Positions 37,394 to 49,203 of a stretch of DNA of 64,000 bases are shown here, piece by piece. The notes beneath the pieces were generated by a model. That model did no database searches. It saw nothing but the letters and a program-made list of their open reading frames with translations, and had not been told where the DNA came from. This DNA is from Gymnorhina tibicen (lineage: Eukaryota; Chordata; Aves; Passeriformes; Artamidae). The stretch spans positions 1,960,155-2,024,154 of the forward strand of contig VXAZ01007501.1 in assembly GCA_013399875.1 (NCBI GenBank), given 5' to 3'. How positions within the stretch are numbered: position 1 is the stretch's first letter; every line of letters begins with the position of its first letter. The position numbers and the translations under genes are program-made.

Positions 37394-38492
37394 ACAGAAT
37401 CACAGAATAAGCTGAGTTGGAAGGTACCGACAACGGTCATCAAGTCCAACTCCTGGCCCTGCACAGCACCATCCCTAAGAGTGACACTATGTGCCCCTGA
37501 GTATTGTCCAAATGCTTCTTGAACTCTGTAAGGGCTCATGCTGTGACCACTTCCCTGGGGAGCCTGTTCCAGTGCCTGATTACCTTTTTCTAATATCCAG
37601 CCTAAACCTGCCCTAACATGACTTCAGTCTATTCCCTGGGGTCCTGTCACTGGGCACCCCAGAGAAGAGATCAGCATCTTCCCCCCTCTTTCCCTCACAA
37701 GGAAGTTGTAGACTGCAGTGAGGTCTCCCCTTAGTCTTTTCCATGCTGAACAGACCAAGTGACCTCAGCCACTCCTCATAATGCTTCCCCTTGAGGCCCT
37801 TCGCCTTTGGACACTCTCTAATACCATCACATCTTTTTTGCATTGTAGCTCCCAAAACTGCCCCCAGTACTCGAGGTGAGGCCGCCCCAGTGCAGAGCAG
37901 AGTGGGACAATCCCCTCCTTTGCCCAGCTACTGATGCTGTGCCTGATGTACCCAGGAAAGGCTTGACCCTCCTGGCTGCCAGGGCACTGCTGACTCAAGT
38001 TCAACTTGCCATCAACCAAGAACCCCAGGTCCCTTTCTGCAGTGCTGCTTTCCAGCATCTCATTCCCCAGCCTGTCTGTACACCCAGGGTTGTTCCATCC
38101 CAAGTACAGAATCTGGCACTTTCCTCTGATAAACCATATGGCTGGTGAATGCCCAGCCATCTGATTTGTCCAGGTCTCTCTGCAGGGCCTTCCTGCTTTT
38201 GAGGGAGTCAACAGCTCCTCTGTTTTGTATCATCTGTGAACGTGCTTAGTGTCCCTTCCAGTCCTGTGTCCAAGTTATTTATGAAGATGTTGAAGAGAAC
38301 AGGGCCTTTAATGGAGCCCAGCACAACCCCACTGGTGGCAGGTCACCAGTCTGATGTCACCCCATTCACTGTAACCCTTTGTGCCTGACCCGTGAGCCAG
38401 TTGCTCACCGGTCACATAATGTGTTTATCCAGCTGTGGACTGCACATTTTGTCCAGAAGGATATCAGACAGTATCAAAAGTTTTACAAAGAT
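37394..38492 (-). mobile_element. CR1 LINE, reverse transcriptase to 3' end (antisense)
   Basis: This is the longest continuous CR1 segment in the window. Read on the - strand, it enters in the reverse transcriptase near 38490, passes the catalytic Asp-Asp codons at 38229-38234, then a thumb-like segment (about 38130-37780; readable pieces LGWNNPGCTDRLGNE, STAERDLGFLVDGKLNLSQQ, EGIVPLCSALGRPHLEYWGQ). It finishes in the 3' UTR with an attctgtgattctgt-type tail at 37394-37409. Frame breaks and missing N-terminal parts make it non-functional. The residue before the two catalytic aspartates reads Thr (FTDD) where CR1 normally has Ala. Its 3' terminus differs from the attctatg type of the elements at 11637 and 42029, so it is another subfamily. 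Confidence 0.93.
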
Positions 38493-38946
38493 CCAAAAAT
38501 TAATATAATTATGGTAATTATGAGTCAAAAAATTATGGGAAAGGTGGAGTGTAGACTCTCTGCACATGACCTCCAAATTATATTCTGTACCTGACTCTTA
38601 TCTTCAGCCTCAGTAAACTTCAGTGGAGCTGCAAAGATATAAATGAAATCAGATTTTGCTTTATTACAGAAAATTTAGACCTTGACCAAGTGGCTGCTGC
38701 TACAATTGAAAGGAATTATGTATTTCTGATATTTTTGTTGTTTTTCTTTCAGTTTTAATTAAAACTTAGAGTGTATTATGCATAACATCTGCTTTGGTAT
38801 TATTTTTATTACTGGAAAAGATATTGAGTGAATACATAGTTTTCACTATGAATAATGATTTTTGGAAAGGAATTTAATTTGTCTTCTTACCTACTGACTT
38901 TAAACCCTTTTTAAAAAATAATTTTAATACTTCTGATTCTCTTCCT

Positions 38947-38981
38947 GTTTTAGGTGAAATAAACCAGTTTTAGGTGAAATA
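38947..38981. repeat. Short direct repeat, 20-bp period
   Basis: The motif gttttaggtgaaata occurs at 38947-38961 and 38967-38981, separated by aacca. It is a small local duplication in unique intron sequence. Confidence 0.85.
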
Positions 38982-41900
38982 GGAATCCACTGAGTTAAAT
39001 GTAAAATGAACCTTACATTTCTTTGGGAACTGAGGAATAAACTACTTTCTGAGCAATTTATTCTCTTTGTTTACATGAAGAGAATTTACATGATTCAACT
39101 TGGTATTAAAGGAAGGAAGTTGCTACAGCACAGTGGATTTAGCTTCCATAGTAGCTTTCATAGCAAAACAAGCTCTCAGCATTTCAGAATATTTTGCTGT
39201 AGGATTGAGCCAAATTGTGAAAGAAGCACAAGTGAGTTAGATAATTAACTTTTTCAAGCCGTGCGAGACTTCAGATGTTTGATGCTCTTGGGTGCCTTTG
39301 GAAATACAGGTCAGGAAATCAGACAGGTCTAAAGTAACATTTAATGACTAGATAGATATAAGGAAATCATATGCAGCTCTACCTACCTGAAATTATGTGG
39401 GAGCCATCTGCTCAGAATTTCTGCTCATCGTGACATGCATTTTCTGGTGAGATTATTCTGAGAAAAATTTGCAAGGCTTACCATGTTCCCAAGTCCCTTC
39501 CACCTGCTCTACAGAGCAACATTTTCAGCTAACCAAGGACTTAGTGCATACATTTTAGAGTACAATGATTTGTGTATAGCAACTACAATTGAAGAATAAA
39601 TTCTAGCACACACCCACTCTGTTAGAATTATTTGCTTTGTGAAATCTGTTACTGCTTTTTCCCCTGAGAGGCAACTTACTTCCATGACCCTAAACTGAAT
39701 ATTAATGAAGGATGATATGAAACAGTTCTTGAGTTTGATATTTAAAGCCGTTTTCCTTGTTTTTTCCCTTCTTTATTTCATAGGATCTTAACTAGCAACT
39801 TACATCATAGAAAGAGTTACTAGGTTAATGGGCTTATAGCCTGGATATTTTGTCTTTTCTTTTTATGTACTTCTATTGAATTACATTATTTTATTAAGCC
39901 ATTTTAGTTTACATGACATTATACTTTTTCATGGTTATGAGAACATTTAAAAAATATGAAATGTGATTAGAATGGTCTGTGATCTGCCATTTGTTGTTGC
40001 TGGGCTGCTACTAGAATATCAGATACTGTGCAGACCTATTTAAACATGACAAAGTGATTTGATGTATTAATCGGTGCAAAAGTTTTGGCTAGTGTTTATA
40101 AGTCTTTGCGGAATGTTATTTTCTGTCTAATGACTCCCTGACTTAGCCTATCTGGAAGGATTTTTGTCTAGTATCTTGCTGTCTCCTTAGAAATGTCTCA
40201 AGGCTACCAGTGTCATATTCACTGGCTTTTAATTGTCAAGGTAATTTATTACTAGAAACACTTCTACTTTTTTTTTTTTTCCCCCTAACTTTCCTTCCAT
40301 GGAGGGGGTAGTGAGGGGGAAAAAAATCCCATTTTCCTCCCAGAATTTCCTGTGTGACTTTTGCTAATTTCATCATGCCTTACCCTGCCCGGATGCTATG
40401 TCTCTGAGTCCCTGTTTCCCATACCTTTATCTTATAAAGATTGCTACATTCACTTGTAACAGCCAATATCACCTTTATGGGTGTATTGAGAGAACGAGGT
40501 GCCATAACTCCCACCCAAATCACTTTGTCTCAGCACTTAGTGGACATTGCTGACCTATACATAGAGGGCCCCTGACTGAAAGGGTACGGATACAGAAAAA
40601 TATTTCCTTTGCTGTAGTGAACTTAAACTCTGTTATAGATCTAATTTAATAGTCTCCACTATTTTGTCAAATAAATATAAGAAAGTTTTGATAGGACACC
40701 TTTAGAAATTCAGGCAGTTGCTTAAATTGAATTTTTTAGAAACCCTGAAGAAAAGAAAGTTGCAGATAAACATCAGTGCTATCCTGATGAAGCCTGTTTC
40801 CTAATCTCTTCTCCATGTGGAATCTGTTAAGAGAAACTGTGAAGATTTTTAATGAATTTAGAGAAACATACTTGAGGTTATCTGAAATATCTTCGCAAAA
40901 TATATCTATACCAAATGCTGTCACAGCCACAGACTGTATTTGTATTAAAATGTCAGAAGATCTGATAGCCTTTTAAATGTTGGAATACTGAGATTAACAT
41001 CAAACTGGGCTAAACAGTAATGTTAAACTACTGACTTTTCTGAAAAAAATCCCAAAAATAAATACTTATATGTCTCAAGCTAATAATGAATTTTACGTAT
41101 GTAGCTATATCCTGACTATAAGACCTTCTAAACATATTTTTGCTTAAAATCTTTGAAATCACATATTTTTTGCAGGAAGAAAAATCTTTTATATTATTTT
41201 TTGCAGAAACATGGGGTTGTGAGTTTGCTTATAACTTTAAATAACATCTCGAAATGGAAAATAAACTGGCATTTGGAAATTGATTTGATCAGATGGAAAG
41301 TTATTATTATTTTCAATCTAAGGTGCTACTCCTGTTATTGAGAGAAAGATTCTATAGTTGTGTTAGTTATCTCCAGAGGCACAAGCAGAATTGTTTTTAA
41401 TCTATCACAGAGTACGCCAGGTAGAGAGAAAGCAAAACTCCTCCTGGTGTGGTGGCAGACAGCATTCCAGCCCTCCCTTGATTAGGTACAGGCCATTAAA
41501 AAAATTGGGATAACATATTAGAGGTATGCAATGTAGTCTGTTAGAGAATTTCCATGCTAAAGGATTATTTTCTAATCTGTTTATTTTAGCCTGAGGATTC
41601 CTTGTCTGTTTATGTTAAACCATCCAATTTGAATACAGATATCTAAAGGCAGGCACCTAAATCCATTTTTTAGCTCTCAGATGGCTTGGTTTTCAAATAC
41701 CTTAGTGTCATCATCCCACAATGAATACAATGCACATATCCCAAAAGACTAAGCCAGCCCAAAAGACTACGTGGTGTACTTAATCAGCTCAGCTACGACA
41801 ATAGTCATAGACATGGTTCCATGGCATCACAGCTTGGCTAACATATATTTGTTGAGTGCATCAACAATCTCTCAAAACTCTTAGTATAGTTATCTAGGTC

Positions 41901-42028
41901 ACCCTTAATCCTTTCCAGAAAGCCTGAACACATGCTTAGATGATAGAACCATGAGTCTTGTTTTTTACTTAGTCATTGTATTGTCCTATGTTAAAATACT
42001 TCTGCAATGTGTTTGCCATCCATAATAC

Positions 42029-42770
42029 AAGACCAAGTGCAGGGTGATGCACCTGGGTCAGGGCAACCCCTGCTATTAACATGGGCTGGGGGATGAACAG
42101 ATGGAGAGCAGCCCTGGGGAGAAGGACTCGGGGGTGGTGGTGGATGAGAGGCTGGACATGACCCGGCAATGTGCACTCACAGCTCAGAGAGCCAAACGTG
42201 TCCTGGGCTGCATCCAAAGCAGTGTGGGCAGCAGGGTGAGGGAGGGGATTCTGCCCCTCTGCTCCTCTCTGGTGAAACCCCACCTGGAGTGCTGCATCCG
42301 GCTCTGGGGTCCCCAGCACAGGAAGGACATGGACCTGCTGGAGTGAGTCCAGAGGAGGCCACCAAGATGGTCAGAGGGATGGAGCACATCTTTGTTGAGG
42401 AAAGGCTAAAACATTTGTTCAGCCTGGAAAAGAAAAGGCTTTGAGGTGACCTAATTGCAGCCTTTCAATACCTGAAGAGAGCCTACAAGAAAGATGGAGA
42501 GGGACTTTTTACAAGAGCCTGTACTGACAGGACTAGGGGGAATGGTCTTAAATGGAAAGAGAGTAGGTTTAGTTCAGATATTAGGAAAAAAATTCTTTAC
42601 TGTGAGGGTGGTGAGGGACTTGAACAGGTTGCCCAGAGAAGATGTTGATGCCCCATCCCTGGATGTGCTTATGGCCAGGTTGGATGGAGCTCTGAGCAAG
42701 TGGAAGGGACACAGGAGCGGAATTAGATGATCTTTAAGGTCCCTTCCAACCCAAACCGTTCCATGCTTAT
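42029..42770 (+). mobile_element. CR1 LINE, ORF2 C-terminus and 3' UTR (sense)
   Basis: The element starts inside the CR1 ORF2 thumb region (aagtgcagggtgatgcacct). It keeps a readable stretch from 42101 to 42343 (ESSPGEKDSGVVVDERLD, then REGILPLCSSLVKPHLECC). It breaks frame at the QRR segment near 42350, and is readable again around 42585-42690 (KKFFTVRVVRDLNRLPRED). It ends with gatctttaaggtcccttcc and a decayed attctatg tail near 42770. It is 5'-truncated and inactive. Reading frames on both strands within 41969-42786 derive from it. Confidence 0.95.
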
Positions 42771-43547
42771 ATGAATATACTTCCATATGTAGCTATCTGT
42801 GGCACTGTCGAAAATCTGATCTGTCAAGAGCTTCCTTAGTTTCTTCCTAGATTTTTGCCCATGAAACTCAAGAAAAAGTTGCCCAAAGAGGTTTTCAGGT
42901 AACTGAACCAAGTATGCAGAAGTTCCTTACAGCCTTTTGATTCCGGAAAATGTCTGAGATTTGCCCAGACTGCTAACTGTTGAAATGAAGAGGCAAATCA
43001 ACCCTAATATTTTCTGTGTTTGATGTATGTGGCTTTTATTTGTCTTTGTATCCTACAGCTATCTTCAGTTTCTGTGGAGAGATGCATCATCGAATATCCC
43101 TAAAGTTTAGGAAACTTCAGACATTAGTTCTAAATTCAAAGCAAACCCCACTGATAGCACCAGTAACCTACTTTTCCCTTTTAATAGTGTGTATGAAAAG
43201 TGATTTAAGTTCTGATCCATGAAACACTCCTGTGCCCAACTTCAAATGTTGAAATTAAAGTAATAAAATTAAATATTTAAAATTGAGTTTACATGGTCAA
43301 GAGAGTATGTCCAAGTGTGTTGGTAGAATATTTAGAAAAAAAGGAGCTATGGCCCTACTGAAATTCCTTGTGCAGTACCATACCACAGATAATAAAAACC
43401 TTAGTTAAATGTTAGGCAGTTGTAAAGCAGGAAATGTTCTCAGCTTTTTTTTGCTTGGCCATGGCAAAAATGAAGCTGTGCACAAAGCTGTGGTGCTTCA
43501 GTCTGGTGCTTATTTGATGGATTTTTAAGAAGGTTTTTGCTTCTTCC

Positions 43548-43607
43548 TTAATTAATTAATTTCATTTTTAATTAATTAATCATTTTAATTAATTATTAAT
43601 TAATTAA
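43548..43607. repeat. TTAA-repeat palindromic tract
   Basis: Runs of (TTAA)n and (ATTA)n are interrupted by ttcattttt and cattt spacers. Because TTAA units are self-complementary, the 60-bp tract can form hairpins on either strand. It is a simple-sequence feature with no evidence of function. Confidence 0.9.
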
Positions 43608-46600
43608 GCAGAAAGGTACTCCTATCAAGAGAACTCAGACTGACACAGCTAAGCACTGCAAATACTAAAATCCTTATACTGGGAGATGGTCATAGACAAC
43701 ATTTTACTTTTGCCTATAATATGTTTTCTGACTACGCCATAAAGATTTGTGTTTGGCAGAATAGATGATTTGTGACAGCACATGAAAGACCTAGTTGTGG
43801 CAATTTGGGTGAACCAAAGGCCTTTTGCTGTACTACTTCTTTTGCCTGTGAGGTGTGGTATGAACAGAGCATAGCTTGTGAAAGTTGTCTCCCACTTGTC
43901 CCTTGGGTCATTAGGTGTTAAGCTCCCGCTGAAGATGGGGTTAATAACCTGGGAGCAAGTAATGGTTGAATAAACGAGCATTCACTTCAGTGTAAATTTT
44001 TGGGCTTGGCCATATGTGGAATTGTACCTTTTAGCTTCTGGTTCTCCCTGGAGAATTGGTACTTGCTAACTGGGGAGAATGGAGACTGAGATTTGCAATA
44101 AAAAACAGTGAGAGAATGCACCATGGGAGGCTGACAATTTAAGGCCAAGTGCCTGACTTCAAAATCACACAGTTGCTCAAGTATGATTACTTGAGTATTT
44201 ATTTCACAAATATGTGATTTGAAGCCCCCTTAATGCTAGAAAGTGGACTCCTTCCTTTATGAAAATCACTTTCCATTATTTTTCCTGGTTTTTAAAAATA
44301 AAATCTAAAAAAAAAAGGTAAAAAGAAGAAAAAACGCTCATTTCTTTAGCAGTGTATAAACTCTGATCAGCTTGAGAGGAGAAATCCATTTTAAGGGGAA
44401 ATTTGACAATGGTTGCTGCTGATGAACTGTGTGTCTGTGGCTGTATAGATAACTGCCGCCTGAGGGGTCTTAATCTGACACCTTTCATGAGTGGTAAATT
44501 AACATCAAAAAATATGAAAAAGTTAGGCTTGGACTAAGAACACTCCAAAGTGCTAATTATTGAATTTTCTTCTTGCCATGTATTTTTTTTGTAAGATACC
44601 CTGAAACTCCTTAAGATATTTAGAGAATAGTACATTGCTTATTGCCACAGATCTTATTCAGAAAGGCATATGAAGAAGCCCTTACCCTTTAGGTGGAACT
44701 TAATTCTTGCTGGGTTCAATAGAAAGCATGAAGTAAAATGAAAGTAAATATGTGCTTAACATTTTCCTGAACAGTGTTGCTTTTGTATCATTGCACAGAC
44801 TGTACTCTTAGCAGAATTTGTAAAAATTGTTTATATAAAACATAATTTGTTTAAAAATAGTTACTATTTTAGTTGTGATAATATTTCTCACTACCTTTTA
44901 TAATGTATGTGCTTATGCATACAGATTGAGTTAATCTTTACTGAAATCTGTTTTAATAATATGAAAGAAAATAAAAAATAAGCTACATAAGTTTCTGAAT
45001 TGCAATATGTCAGTGTTAGATACAACAAACCTGTTCAATTGAAGCATTGATGTGGATTAATAGTGCTGTAACTCTAATTTCTTGTAGACAAATAGAGGAA
45101 GACTTGCTTTAATTTGTTTCCAGTCTCTCAAATGTGTCTATGACATTGCTTTTTACATACATAAATTTAACTAAATTGACATCATAGAAATTTACAAAAC
45201 TGTAATAGGATTTTTATTTGTGCAATTACAGACAAAACTGGTTCATATTGATCTTTAAAACCTAATGTGGAACCATTCCTCCCAACATTACTTGACTTCA
45301 GCACAAAATACCACAAGAGAGGAATAAGTCATGACTACTATAGCTATAAAGTCTTGTCTTAGCTATAGTATAAATTAGTTTGAGTGTGCTTGGTGATATC
45401 CTTACCAATCACGATCAGCTAGCAATGATAATTTTTGTTTTTAAATACTGGCACAAAAGTCACTGGCTATACTGGATGCTGGGTTGTGTTAAATACTTGT
45501 TTTAATTAGCATGTTTTCCAGTGTGCTTAGCTAAAGTTAAAGAAGTGCTTGGTGAGCGTTTGTCTGTGCACTCATCCCAATGAGACTACCCACAGGAAGA
45601 ACTTCTTCCTGTTTGGAGGATTAGATGCACTGTCAAAATTTTAGGAAGTGTCAAAAATAAATGTTTTGCAAACTGTTTTTTTAGAGTATTATTCTGACTT
45701 TATCTTGCAAATTCAGAAAGCTATGGAGTATAGTAGGTTTCTTACTCTCAGGTCCAGCCACTGAAAATACTAGAAGAAAGCTTATACAATGAATCACCAT
45801 TATCCTGAAGTTTGTTTATTTTCTTGCTTAGATTATAAACTAAGTAGTTTCTAAGAGGAAGTTACTTTAAAAAAAAAAAGGAAAGTACATATTTCTAGAA
45901 AGAATAACAAAAGCTTTTCCAAATCCAGCCAATTGCTTGTACTGAATGATTTCCAAGCAAAGTCCTTTGAAACTTCAAAAGATTGACATTGACTGGGAAG
46001 GGAATGAAGAGGAAAAATATTCTCTTCTGCTTATCACTTACTTGACCTTAGTTATTTAATTATTTTGAAATACTTAGAAAAGTCACATCAGACTCTGATG
46101 TGTGACTTTTTTCCCTATACTTTGTTACAGCATTTCAGTGCTAAGGTATGAAAAAAGTTGGTGCCAGCTGAGGATAGATTCAGTCTTTTTTTTAAAAAAA
46201 CTTTTCAACCTTATTATCTGTATAATAGATTTACTGGTAACCAAGTACAGTTTTGTACAAATACTTTTCCTATTCCCATCATGCCATCCTCTTTAATTCA
46301 TGACAGATTTTACCAAGTGCCAGCGAAACAGAAAAAAAGGGTGGAGAGGAGGAAGAGCACTGTTGGACAAACATACTGAGGATGTGCCTCTCTAAAGCAG
46401 CATTTTCAAAGCAATGAAGTGTTCACCTTCATAAATCGAGTAAATCCCAGTGCTTAAAGAAATAAGGCAAAGCTGCTGACATGGCACTGTTGTTAAATGT
46501 CCTTAGAGAAAACGAGTTCTGATTGGGAGTGACTGTAACACAGACTTAAGGCTTTTGAGGTTTAAAGATTATGATAACATTACACTCAGACTTTTTTTTG

Positions 46601-49184
46601 TTTAGATATAAAAAAGATGGGTCAGAGGTTCTTCAGCAGAGGTAAAGGACTAGGTTAATTTTTAGTTAACACTGAAATAATAGAGGCAGAGGTCAAATTC
46701 TCTTGGTGTATTGGGGAAAAAAGAAAATGTATCAACATTGTACCATGTTAGACAACAATACCATGAGAATTCTGCAGATACTAAAGAGATAATACTATGT
46801 GTACTTTTAAAAAAAAGGTGAAATACATTTGTTAGCTTAAGGAGAGAGAAGGGAGAGGTAACCCTGTCAGCCTTGAGTGTTTAATCAGTAGAAACAAGAC
46901 AGGAAAGAAAGGATTCCTGGTGCATGTAAGCAGATGTTAATGGCAGACCTCAAGCTGAACTCTGTAAGAGCTTTCTGGCATGTCCATGCTGTCTGCGTAA
47001 GGTTAAAAAAAACCCACCCTCCCAAAAAAAATAAAAGCCCTGAGAAAAAAATAGATCAATAACAAGAGTTTGTTTTTGACTATCTTACTAGGCAACCTGC
47101 TGATTAGATCTTTCCCCCATATTTCATTCAAGTGTGTGCCTAGTGGAGTGCTTTTATTATTGCTTTTGTTGTTTAGCATGAAGTTACTGACAGGTATGTT
47201 AGTTTGAACAGCTTTCAGATTTATTATTCTATCATTATTTTCAAGGTTAAGTTGACAGAAAACTATTAAATACTGCTCCCTTCACTTATGAAGACCCAAA
47301 GGAGGTAGCTCCAGTCTAGAGATGTGTCACTTCAGAATAGAATTCGTTTGAACACCAAGCACACTAAGAGTTCTACAATATGGTTTCTGCCCAGAAATTA
47401 CATACTGATAAAGTCTCTGTCCTTTTCAGGACTTCTTTATCATGATTTATCCTGATATAGCTTGCCAGTAGAACTGCTAGAATCCTGCTTATATTATAGT
47501 TAGGTTTTCAATATAAAAGTGACTTTTTAATTTGTTTTAGGACATGAAAAACTGATTCGTGGCTTCCTAGCTTTCACACTTACAACATTTTTACCATCTT
47601 TAGACTGCCTGACATGTGTAAGGAATTGGGACTGAGAGATGGATACATAACCTGCTTATTCTTAGCATCTCTGGCTCTTTTATTAGAACTGGTGAATGTG
47701 ATGTAAATCCTTTGATATACTATGCACTGGAGAAGAAGAAGAAAGTTTTCTTTATATAATGGTGCAGACTCCCTTTCCCCCATTAGAACTATAGCTGTAA
47801 AAGCTGTAAATACAAAATTACTGTGATATAAAAGTATTTAAGTACATACTGTTGTCACAGTTTGAAGGTTAAAAAGCCTTAGTCTTTGAAATCAGATTTA
47901 AAGACTAATTAATTTCTGAATAAGGGATATAAGCATAGATATCATAGAGCACACAATTTCTACTTATCTAAAGACTGCAATTTCTGTACAATGACTTATC
48001 ATACTTATCATACATGCATATACAAGTACAGTGAATGTAAAAAGCTGAAGAGATACATTAGCTAAAGGAACATCAAATTTCTCTCCTATTAGTAACTCAT
48101 GAAAAAATATCATATCATTCAAAGCAACTGGTTAAAGTAAATCATACTACTGATAAAGGTAAAAAAACTGAATGTACTGCTGCTTTAAAATACAATACTG
48201 TAGGAACTCTGTGTACTACTACTCTGTGTAGGCCTACTCCCTGGAAGCAGCAGAGAATAAGTGGGTAGTTTGTTCTTTCTGAAAAGATGTTTAAGAGGAA
48301 TTCATGACTTCCTCTTCTGAATAACATTCAACTCTATGCCTGACTTACTAAGGCAAAGTAAAACTGTCAGAGGTAAACAATGTTCACTGCTTCTTTCTGA
48401 TCGAGGCATCTGCATAATGACACCATTTCTTCATCTGGCTGTACTTAACCTCTAGTTTGTTTGGTTTGGTTTGACTTTTTGTTTTGCTTTGTTTTCTTCA
48501 GGGATGTTCTTACACACACTAGACCCACGGACTTCTATCAATGAAATCTGCCCTTGATCATTCCCGTAGTTTGATCCCACTTTCCTGTTGTCAGAACAAA
48601 TTATGTTGGGTGTAATATGCCTGAATACACATGTAATGGATTCAGCTTGCTGCCAACATTATTTTCTTGTGGCGATTTTCATTGACTTTTCTCAGTTTTT
48701 CTGCATTCTCTCTGCGCTGAAGATGAGAAGAGCCTTCAGTTACTTTGGGGTTTTTTGACTCTTCAGAAGTGTTTAAACACACCTTTTTTCATAGGAAAGG
48801 AGCACACAAAAAAAAGGATTGTGAGCAATTTTGTTCTAGTCTTTTGGTGTTCCTGGCCTGAACATAAGGGAACGTTTCTACTTTTTTTTTTTTCCCCCCT
48901 TATCTTCTGCCTTCCAGCATTAAACTGTAATGAAATACATTCAAATAGAAAAATTGAAATTTTCAGTTTTGTGGGGACATTTACTGAATATTCATACTTC
49001 ATAAAACCCCCAGCCCTTAGTTGCTCTAAGGTCTGATTGTAGGGACTAAGATATGCAGTATCCAATCAGAATGAGCCTCACACCTTGAAGTGCTTAAAGG
49101 GTAAAGCAGGAAAATAGTAATACATAATCGGTTCAAGGTGATACTTGAAAGGATGACTCTTTCTTGCTATAAATTTAATTTTAA

Positions 49185-49203
49185 TTTTTTTTTTTTTTTT
49201 TTT
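49185..49203. repeat. Poly-T tract (19 T)
   Basis: Nineteen consecutive T follow a T/A-rich lead-in. It could be the reverse of an old poly(A) tail or simple slippage; no retrotransposon body was recognised beside it. Confidence 0.9.

Noticed and set aside
37765..38211. A 148-residue - strand frame as a gene
   Set aside because: It reads as the CR1 reverse transcriptase thumb region and is continuous with CR1 sequence on both sides.
41969..42444. Several overlapping frames of 61-116 residues on both strands
   Set aside because: All are shadows or remnants of the CR1 element at 42029-42770.
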